Assembly: GCA_017591395.1 (NCBI GenBank)
Contig: WEDG01001070.1
Span: 1-64,000, forward strand
DNA length: 64,000 nt
Direction: 5' to 3'
Source: Schistocephalus solidus
Lineage: Eukaryota; Platyhelminthes; Cestoda; Diphyllobothriidea; Diphyllobothriidae
A program made the translations under genes and the position numbers. This document shows positions 37,456 to 46,660 of this stretch, piece after piece; the stretch's first letter is position 1, and each line of letters opens with the position of its first letter. The notes under the pieces are model-generated. The model was not told the origin of the DNA. It ran no database searches and worked only from the letters and a program-made list of their open reading frames with translations.

Positions 37456-39531
37456 CGCAATAATACATCTTTGTTTTTCAGGCTCTATTCTTACGAAGCC
37501 TGAGGTTAAATGCAATAACCTCAACTTTGCTAATGCAAACCATGAACTACTTAATAATTTTGTAAGCACTCTAGCTTGGCATAGCATATTCTCAATCAAC
37601 GATCGACACATTTTTCGTTAGCTATTGCAGAGCCACACAGATAAAATCCAGACTTTTATTGGGTTTAAGATTTTCATTTCTAATACAGCTTCTGCTACTG
37701 CTCAGCCATTTCTACAGAACAGACTTAATTCATAACGAAGGCAACTTAAAGATTTGTAAAAAGGCTTTTTTTCTAGTTCATATAAAGCACAGCAAAGCAA
37801 ACTACTGTCTTTTTGCATTTTGTATGTGCTATGACGCATATGATTAAAGACGGCCTGAAAATTAAATTAAAGTCATAAGGGTGGATTTGCAGAGCATACA
37901 AGTGTAAGCGGTGTTGGTGGGCAAACGAAAAGATTATCAGGCATGAGGGCATTTTGTTTATCACGTTGAAATAAGAATTGGCTACTTGTGGCCTACTCTG
38001 AAGACAGAACGTGTTGGTAAAAACAATATGTATTAATCCCCCATTCAACTGACGCTACCTCCGATCGCTTTTCCTCTGCATGTATGACCTTCCGTCAATC
38101 AAGGGGAATGCTCAGAACACCTTACCTCCCGGCCTGTTAACACTATCCGTAAGAATCGTTTTTTCCACGTGCCTTGTGCAGATTACAAATCTTCCCCTTC
38201 TCCGCACCAACCGCTTAACTGACAATCTGTGTCGGAAATCAGGAGTCCGCTACTCGTGATTTACAGCATATTGACAGGGCCAAGCGAAGGTTAATTCGAA
38301 TGCTTTGTTGCCAATACGAGCGGTTGATATGTCGTGAAACTTAGAGTGCTTATGATCGCATTGATTTCATTAAGTTAATGCTCTTTTTTATTGGTACTTG
38401 TCGTTTTATCTTTAAAAGGATAACCTACGGAAGAAGGTGTCATTAATTAAGAAGCGGGTGATAACAATTCAAAGCCACTCACCAGTTTCAATTATGTCCG
38501 ATTACAAAAGTCCTATGAGTTATTTCATAAGATGTATTCTATTAGTATTATGTGAGTTCCGGAGTTCTTATATATATCGAGCGTTAGCTATAAAGAATTT
38601 TTTTAAATTTGCTCTCCGTTTATCCTATACACAGTGAATACGATTTACTATGAGGCCCATCTGTAGCTGACATTATTTATTTTGTAATTCTGACGGACAA
38701 TTTATAATATCTAATGTCCCTTATATCTGTACATATTTTCCCCTAAACCAAGCAGTATGAAAAACAGACATATAATTAAATGCCAACTTTTTCAATCAGA
38801 CATGATAGGAGATTATATTTGGCTGCGTTTGGCACAGCAACCAACCTGATGTCTGTTGCAGTTGCATGTTCTATGTCGCACTCGTTTAAAGACGGCCTGA
38901 AACCTGAAGTAAAGTCATATGAGTGGAGTGGCAGAGAATACAAGTTTACGTGGTATTGGCGGGCAGATGGAAAGCTTGTCAGTTATGAGAGCATTTGTTT
39001 GGGCACGTTGACATAAGAAATGCCTGCTTGTGGCCTACTCCGAGGACAGCAAGTGCGGGCAAAAACAATATGTGGTTAATACCCCATCCCACTCACCCTT
39101 CCTCCAATCGGTAATCTTCTGCATGCAGAACCGTCAATTGATCAAGGTAAGTGCTCAGTACACCCACACTCCAGGCCAGCTAACACTCTATGTGAGAATT
39201 GCTTTTCCTGCTTACCTTGTGCAGATCACAAATATTTCCCCCTCTTCTCACTTACCGCTTAACTGGCAATATTCGTCGGAAGCCAGGAGTAGGCAACCAG
39301 TGTTTTAGAGTATATCAAAATGGCTGAGCAAAGGGAATTTCAAGAGCATTGTTACCCATGCGAGCAGTTGTTAGGTCGTACAGTTTGGAGGGCGTGTAAT
39401 TGCATTGTTTTTCTTGTAATTAATGTTCTTTGTTATGGGTACTAGTCGTTTTATATTAAAAAGGATAACCTACGGATAATGTGACTTCAATGTGGAACCG
39501 AGAATGTAACAAAGCTAAGCCATCCACTAGT
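37456..39531 (+). mobile_element. CR1-like LINE copy C, internally deleted, with second 3' unit
   Basis: Plus-strand copy. It starts with the LINE 5' sequence shared with copies A and B (ATGCAATAACCTCAACTTTGC near 37508), then jumps near 37785 to the 3' part, losing the whole RT region. The first 3' unit ends near 38570 at a short TATATATAT and is followed by a second 3' unit to 39531. That unit carries the open frame MPTFSIRHDRRLYLAAFGTA (38780-39016). The two-unit structure matches copy A in mirror image, so both descend from one duplicated block. Confidence 0.7.
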
Positions 39532-39535
39532 CTAT

Positions 39536-39608
<73 letters not shown>
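39532..39608. repeat. (TA)n microsatellite after LINE 3' end
   Basis: About 34 TA dinucleotides immediately after CCATCCACTAGTCTATAAAA, the LINE tail. On its other side lies the SINE. Confidence 0.95.
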
Positions 39609-39612
<4 letters not shown>

Positions 39613-39950
39613 GTGTGTGGCTCACTCGATCTGCTTATAGGAACATTATGCTACGTTATGCCCTGGAACTCAGACTAGAGAACTCACAGGCAGTCGCATA
39701 GCGACGTGTAGCATATGTTGAGAATGTTGAACCGACAAAGACAAGGGAGAACGGAATGGCCATTTCTGGCTTATATGCCGTCATCAGCCAGTAATACCCA
39801 ATCCCAAGTGTGGAACACCTGGAATTCGAACCCACGACCTTTGGTATTTGAGTCGAACGCTCTACCATTGAGCCACGGGCTCGTTGCTTTGTCGGTTGCG
39901 ATCGGGAATTTGATGAAAAGTGTGTGGCTGTTCGATCTGCTTATAATATA
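39609..39950 (-). mobile_element. tRNA-derived SINE with well preserved tRNA head
   Basis: On the minus strand the head reads GAGCCCGTGGCTCAATGGTA (A box GGCTCAATGG) and, about 45 nt later, GTGGGTTCGAATTCC (B box GGTTCGAATTC), as in a tRNA gene. A body TTACTGGCTGATGACGGC-ATATAAGCCAGAAATGGCC follows, as at 21.2-21.6 kb. A phrase of about 31 bp (AAAGTGTGTGGCT...GATCTGCTTATA) occurs at both ends, near 39611 and 39917. This is either a target-site duplication or the start of a second head-to-tail unit. It is not an intact tRNA: the acceptor stem does not close. Confidence 0.75.
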
Positions 39951-39954
39951 TATT

Positions 39955-40013
<59 letters not shown>
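39951..40013. repeat. (TA)n microsatellite between SINE and Penelope-like tail
   Basis: About 28 TA dinucleotides, ending at the 3' tail of the minus-strand Penelope-like element (AAATTTTCAAGTTG in plus sense). Confidence 0.95.
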
Positions 40014-40017
<4 letters not shown>

Positions 40018-41470
40018 TGAAATCATAAATTTTCAAGTTGATGACACTCAACCCATTGTCAGGTGAAATTAAGAGAGAAGAGAGTGAAATGACACGATAG
40101 GACATATGGTGACAAACAAACAGCTGGTGTGAGTGGGTGGACCATTAATCAGGGCATATTTAGGGGTCACTGCCTTGGATTGAGGTGACGGAATGTTTAA
40201 TTGCGGTACACCATGTGTAAGTTGGGGTTTTCGAAAAAGTGGGAACAAAAGCCGCAAAGATTAGCAGTCGTTGATAGGATGTGGGATCTCGTTAGTAAAT
40301 CATGCACGTAATCTTTCGTAATTAGCATCTAAGTAAAACGTAGCGGTAAGTGCTAGTGGTGCTGACTGCCAAATTCCAAGGGGGAATTCCCTCGAGCTTG
40401 TTTGGTGTTGGTCATGACGATCACTTTGCTGTCGTCCCAATTTTTGTGATGGTCGCATTCAAGGGAGTGCACGAACACGAGTGATAAGAGATAATGTCGG
40501 CGAATGGCTAGTTTATGTTCGCTCCTGTGCATCCCAAGACGTCAGCGTGTGTGGCCAATGTAAACAAAAAGGCGTTTGGCGCACGGTATGCGCTAAATGA
40601 CATTGCTTAATCGTTCTTTTGGAAGGGGGTCCTTTACTCTGCATAGGGTTGCGCATATGAAGGACGCAGGCTTGTGGGTAAAAGAGATGCCAAAATGACT
40701 TTATTTTCGAAAGATTGTTTTGGAAACACCTTCCAAGTAAGGTAAATAATAGTATGCCCGTGGCACTTTATCTCTATTGAAAACAAGGTTCTGCGTTTGT
40801 CTTGGTTGTTGAAGACAATTTTTCACGAAACTCAATTGGTATCCATTAATCCGAAAGAACTGATACAAATACGATGGTCCTTTCTGAAGAAGCTAATCGC
40901 TTCTGCAATAGCGGAAGGCCAGATGGAAAAAGGGTGCAAACACAGCTTCTTTTGTAGTTCGCAGGATGGTAACTTGAATGGTTAAGCACAATTTCTGCAG
41001 AAAAACTATTCGGTGAACGTTTTTGCGAGTCAACCATCACTGAGTCGTTTTATGTTTATGTCTTGGAATGGTTGTGTATATGTTGTTGCTTTTTCACCTG
41101 AAAAATGTTATAGTCGGAAGACCCCATAGAGAATCTGGTGCAATTGCGAACGTCACAAGTATTTATGATAACAAATGTGTCACCTACGTAGTGGAGCCAC
41201 ATCTTTTGTTTGACACGTTGTAAGACGCCTTATTCTGGTCGCTGTAAGACCAATTCGGCTAGTAACCCCGATATTAGTGAGCAAATTTGGGGTTCCATCA
41301 ACTTGTTGATAGTATTTGCCATCGAATTGACAATAGTTATTAAGGCAGAACTTCAGCATGTCTGAAAAGTGCTGCTTTGGAATGCCGATAGGATATTCAT
41401 CAAGACATCACCCAATGCTTTCAAAGCTTTGAATTTCTAGTTACGGGAACACAGAAGCCACTTATTCAAG
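40014..41470 (-). mobile_element. Penelope-like element, third copy, 5'-truncated
   Basis: Minus-strand copy with the same 3' tail as the copy at 21.64 kb. Recognisable: RT active-site region HYVGDTFVII near 41200-41170 (YVDD changed to YVGD), a HP-N-KRS-VCTLFPS block near 40960-40930, a degenerate GIY-YIG region near 40570-40540 and MTNTKQAREF near 40420-40390. Frames are broken. The 5' end stops near 41470, just before the triplet microsatellite. It is the mirror partner of 23.9-25.69 kb. Confidence 0.78.
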
Positions 41471-41599
41471 CACAATGAGTGGCGCTACATCTGAATTCGA
41501 TTAATAATGTGAGTGACCCACAACGCATGATTGAACGACGTCGCACAGATCCAATTGGCAGAAAGTATTTTTTCAAACTAAAGCAGGCCTCTATTTCTA

Positions 41600-41750
41600 C
41601 TTATCCGCCTATAACCAACTCTACTACAGCTACTACTTCTGTAACTATTAGTACTGCATCTTCTCCTAATACTATCACTTATACTTAAACTATTTATATT
41701 GCGTGTACTTCTTCTACAATAACTTCTTCTACAATTCATGTAACTAATTA

Positions 41751-41792
<42 letters not shown>

Positions 41793-41908
41793 AACTACTA
41801 CTACTACTACTACTACTACTAATACAACTTATACAGTTTATACTACTACTACTACTTCTAATACTACGACTACTACTACTACTACTAATACTACTACTAC
41901 TGCTTTTT

Positions 41909-41974
<66 letters not shown>

Positions 41975-42310
41975 TACTACTACTACTACAACTTCTACTA
42001 CTACTACTTCTACAACTGCTTCTACTACTACTTCTAATACTACTAATGCTACTAATACTTTTTCTACTATTACAACTACTACAAATACATTAAATAAATC
42101 TACTTCTTATTGTTATACTGCTTTAACTAATACTACTTCTACTACTACTACTACTATTACTACTACTACTACTACTCAATACTATAATTGCTTCTTATAC
42201 TATTACTTCTACTCTTACTACTGCTACCTCTAATGCTACTACTTCTACAACCTCTAGTACTACTTCCTTTACTATACCTACTCCTGATAGACTACTACTT
42301 CTACGTCACA

Positions 42311-42369
<59 letters not shown>

Positions 42370-43044
42370 ATACTTCTACTACTACCACTACTAATGCTTC
42401 TATTACTACTTCTTCTAATTCTACTACTTCTAATACTATTACTACTTCTTCTACTACTACTTCAACTTCTTATACTACTACTACTTCTACTACTACTACT
42501 ACTTCTACTAGTACTACTACTATTACTACTAATACTACTACTACAACTTCTTCTTCTACCACTACAATTACTACTAAAATTACTACTTCTACTACTCCTT
42601 CAACTCCTACTACTACTACTTCTACAATTCCTACTATTACAACTACTAACTCTTCTACTAAAACGACAAAAACTAAAACTACTACTACTTCTACTACTTC
42701 TACTTCTTATAGTTCTTATACTTCCACTACTACAATTACTACTTATTCTTCTATATCCACTACTTATTCTACAACTACTACTTCTACTACTACTTCTACT
42801 AATAATAATTCTATTATTACTACTAGTTCCACTACTTATTCTTCTATTTTAACTTCTACTTTTACTTCTACAACTACTAATACCCTTTCTTCTTCTGCTA
42901 AAACTACAACTACTACTTCTACTACTACAACAACTAATACTACTGTTACTTCTTCGTCATCTTCTTCTACTACTTCTACTACTATTACCACTACAACAAC
43001 TACTACTTATAATATTAATTTAACTACTAATACTACTACTACTT

Positions 43045-43092
<48 letters not shown>

Positions 43093-43116
43093 TTACGACT
43101 ACTACTTCTACTTCTT

Positions 43117-43150
<34 letters not shown>

Positions 43151-43480
43151 ATACTTCTTCAACACTATAATTGTTTTTATACTATTACTCCTACTCACTC
43201 TACTGCTACTTATAATTCCTCCCACTCTACAACATCGATTGCTACTTCTTCTCACTATACCTACTTCTATAGACTACTCATTTCTCACTTCACCTCTCAC
43301 TACTCACTACTACAACCACTCCTCTACCACTCTACTAATACTACTGTTTCCCCATTACTCACTTCTCTCTAATCTCACCATCCCACGTTCATATTCCTTC
43401 ACTACCACTCAAAAGATTATGACTCACTCTTCCACTACTAGTACTTCCCACCATGACTATAATCACCACCACCACGTTTC
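41600..43480 (+). repeat. (CTA)n triplet microsatellite, pyrimidine-rich half
   Basis: About 1.9 kb of ACT/CTA triplets with CTT variants. Long perfect runs lie near 41750-41795, 41911-41974, 42307-42366, 43045-43092 and 43115-43148. It encodes only poly-Leu/Tyr/Thr frames (42394-42852, 43239-43595), which are not genes. Confidence 0.95.
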
Positions 43481-44480
43481 TCAGCAAGCAAGTAGGCATA
43501 GCAGTCATAGCAGAAGTAGCAGCAGCAGCCAGAACATAAAGCTAGCAGAAGCAGAAGCAGTAGAAGCAGAAGTGAGAAGGAGCAGTGGTCAGTAGTAGTA
43601 GCAGTAGTAGTAGTAGTAGTAGTAGTAGTAGCTATAGTAGTTGTAGATGAAGAAGTTCTTGAATTAGAAGTATACATAGCAGAATACAAAGAAGTAGAAT
43701 AAGATGTAATAGGAGTATTAAAAATAGTAGAAGTAGTAGGTGTAGTATAAGACGTAGCGTTAGTAGAAGTTGAAGTAGTAGAAGTAATTGTAGAATAAAA
43801 AGATTAAGTAGCACAATAAAAAGAAGTAGAATAAAATGTAGAAAAGTAGAAAAATTAGTTGTAGTAGTAGCAGTAGTATTAGGAGTAGAATTATAAGTAC
43901 TAGGAAGAAGAAGTTGTAGGAGTTTAAGTAGTAGAAGAAGTAGATGTAGTTGTTGAAGAAGTAGTATAAGTAGAAGTAGTAGTATAAGTAGTCGTAGAAG
44001 TAGTCGTATTAGCAGAAGAAGTAGTAATATTAGTAGTAGTTGTAGTTGTATAAGTAGTTGTAGAATTAGAAGTATAAGTAGCAGACTAAAAAGTAGTAGA
44101 ATAAGATTTAGAAGAAGTGGAAAAAATAGTATTTGTAGTAAGAGTATTAGTAGTTGTAGTAGTAGTAGATGAAGTAGAATAGATGTTGTATATGTATGAT
44201 AAGAAGTAATAGTAGAAGTAGTACTAGTAGTACAAGAAGTAGATGAAGTATTAGTTGTAGTTGTAGAAGTAGTAGTAGCAGTAGAAGAAGAAGTAGTAGA
44301 TAGTAGTAGAAGTAGAAGAAGGAGAAGTTGTAGTTAGTAGTTGTAGTAGTAGTAGTAGCAGTTGTAGTTGATGTGAGTAGAAAGTAGTAGTAGAAAGTAG
44401 TAGTAGAAGAAGTGATCATAGTAGTAGCATAGTATAAGTAGTTGAAGAAGTTAATAGTAGTGTAGGAAATAGCAGTAGCA
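43481..44480 (+). repeat. (AGT)n triplet microsatellite, inverted half
   Basis: AGT/GTA/GAA triplets, the reverse complement of the preceding (ACT)n motif. The change of strand occurs at about 43480-43510. Divergence is higher than in the first half, with few long perfect runs. Confidence 0.93.
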
Positions 44481-45400
44481 GAAGTACTAGTAGCCAGCCA
44501 TAAACAGAACGAGACAAGAACAGGAAGGAAAAGGACACAGAGGAATCCCACAACACAACTGACACACACAAGGACACACAGTGAAGGACACGGAAGGAAA
44601 CCAAGGCACACAACACACAGGACCAAAGACAGGAAAGACAACACACAAACGAGAAATGGAACACACACACAGCACACAGGAAAGGAGGAAGAAAAGAAGA
44701 AAAATAACTGAACACACACACAAGACACACAGGAAAACGACCCAGGAAGACAAGAAGAACACAACACAGAATCAACTTGCATGAAGAAAAAAGGAAGAAA
44801 AATCCCAGACAAGAACACACACAAACACAGACACAAGGAAGAGACAAGGAAACGGAGGAAGGATGTAGCATAAGGAGCTGAATGGAGAGACACCATGAAA
44901 ATAACTGAAGAAGGAAGAAGACAGAAGAAGGAAGGAGCCGGACAAAGAAAGAAGGAAGAAGAAGGAGGAAGGAAGAAAAGAACGGAAAGAAAGAAACAAA
45001 ATAAACACACAAATAACTGACACAAGGAAGAAGAAGGAATAGTGAAGGAAAAGGAAGAAGAAGAAGAATGGAGGAAGGAAAAGAAGGAAAAAGAAGAAAG
45101 AAGGAAGGAAGAAGGAAGAAAGAAAAGAAGAAACAGGAAGAAAGAAGGAAAGGAAGGAATATTAGTAGTATAAGAGAATGGACGAGAAGGAAGAAGAATA
45201 AGGAAAATGGAAGAAGAAGGAGGAAGGAAGAAAGAGAAGAAGAAAGAAGGAAGGAAGGAAGGAAGAATGGAAGGAATGGATGAAGGAAGGGAATGAAGGA
45301 AGAGTGGAATGGGAAACAAGAGAAGGAAGAAATGGAAGAAGAAAATGAAGGAAGGAAATATTCCAGGGAAACAAGAAGCTATAGAAATATAAGCAGAAGC
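44481..45400 (+). repeat. Purine/CA-rich low-complexity tract
   Basis: First ACACACA-GGAA mixtures (44.5-44.9 kb), then almost uninterrupted GGAA/GAA purine repeats on the plus strand (44.9-45.36 kb). The 390-aa minus frame over it is Phe/Ser/Leu/Pro low complexity and is not a gene. Confidence 0.92.
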
Positions 45401-45690
45401 AAAGAAGATTATAAAAGATAGTTAAAGTAATAGCAATAGAAGTTTAGCTGTAGAATACAGAAAAAGAAGTAGTGAATTAAATAGAAGATTCAGTTGTTGA
45501 AGTAGAATTTTCAGAAGAAGTATTAGAAGTAGAAATAAGAGAAGTAGTAGTAGTAGAAGAAAAGTTGTAGTCGTAGATGTAGAAGTAGTAGAAGAAGAAG
45601 AAGAATTAGTAGAAGTATAAGTATAAGAAGCTCAAGAAGTATAAGAAGAAGTAGTAATAGTATAAGTAGTAGTTGTAGTTGGTAGCACAC
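45401..45690 (+). repeat. (AGTAGA)n low-complexity tail
   Basis: AGTAGAAGTAG-type triplets continue the second half of the microsatellite after the purine tract and end near 45690. Confidence 0.88.
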
Positions 45691-46660
45691 ATAGTTATCA
45701 GGCTCGAACTGAATTTTAGCTTAAAAATAAAAGGCTTCCTGTTAGTCCTCACTAATTGCTTTTTATCCGACAGGTAATCACTTTCTGGAAGGCTTTCTGG
45801 AAGGCTTAATCAAGTTTCTTATGGGATTTCCGAGATAATTTGCGCTTCTTCTATTGAATATATCCTACAGGACATACCTTAGAAAAGGGAATTCCATATG
45901 GCCGATGTAAATGTTCATGTTTACGTTGGTTCCAAACACAGTTGCCTAAAGCTATTATAACCCGATTCAGAAAACTTAGTTAGCGCGATGCATTAAGGGA
46001 CATCCAAATTCATGATATATGGGCGAATGCATCGGTTTGACTTTATGTAATATGTAATACGCTTTCGCGAAAACTTAATAATGCTGGAAGGTATCCAATC
46101 ACGTACCCACTTTTCAGACGGCCGTTTTGTGGTATGATAATCAGTACTTGCAAAGAGCAGGAAAATATCCAGGTGTCCTAACAACGGTGGACCAGATGTG
46201 CTATTAATTAATTTAAGGACAACAAAGAACAAAGATTGGAATATGAGGATCGTGAAATTAATATAACCGCTGCATTTTTAAAAATATCTTACTTATTTTG
46301 ACTGGCATTGTTTGATAAAATAATTCAATTTTTAATTATGACTAGTTTTATTTGTTGTCTTGAGTAAAGATTAATCTCATATCATAGAAAAAACCATGTG
46401 GATTTACGAACGTAATGTGGGATGGGTAATAGCGTCGGAAGTCGCCAAAATACAAAGCAACGTAAAATACCTAATCAAATGTCAAAAGTGTGAATTCAAA
46501 ATCCATATTCGAGCATATTGAGCGTGCAAAAGAATAAATTGCATAGCATTTTAATTGCCCGCACTTTATAGTCTGCATTTTCGATACCGTGTTTTTTTGA
46601 GATAGGTTACGAAGAATACAAAAGTTGCAGTCTACTTCACGTGTGTTTACGCCCGTTACC
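45691..46660. other. Unassigned AT-rich sequence
   Basis: No repeat or gene recognised. A 79-aa minus frame at 45993-46232 (contains WVRDWIPSSIIKFSRK) is less biased than others but has no known motif or convincing splice signals. Confidence 0.35.

Noticed and set aside
39800..39890. Apparent tRNA gene on the minus strand
   Set aside because: A and B boxes are good but the acceptor stem does not pair and the sequence continues into a SINE body shared with 21.2-21.6 kb.
42188..43689. Poly-Leu/Tyr/Thr frames of 68-152 aa on both strands
   Set aside because: Direct translation of (CTA)n triplets; no start context or variation expected of a protein.
44147..45319. 390-aa minus-strand open frame, and nested 198-, 91- and 83-aa frames
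   Set aside because: Pure low complexity (Phe/Ser/Leu/Pro/Cys) from GGAA, CA and AGT repeats; no globular or domain features.
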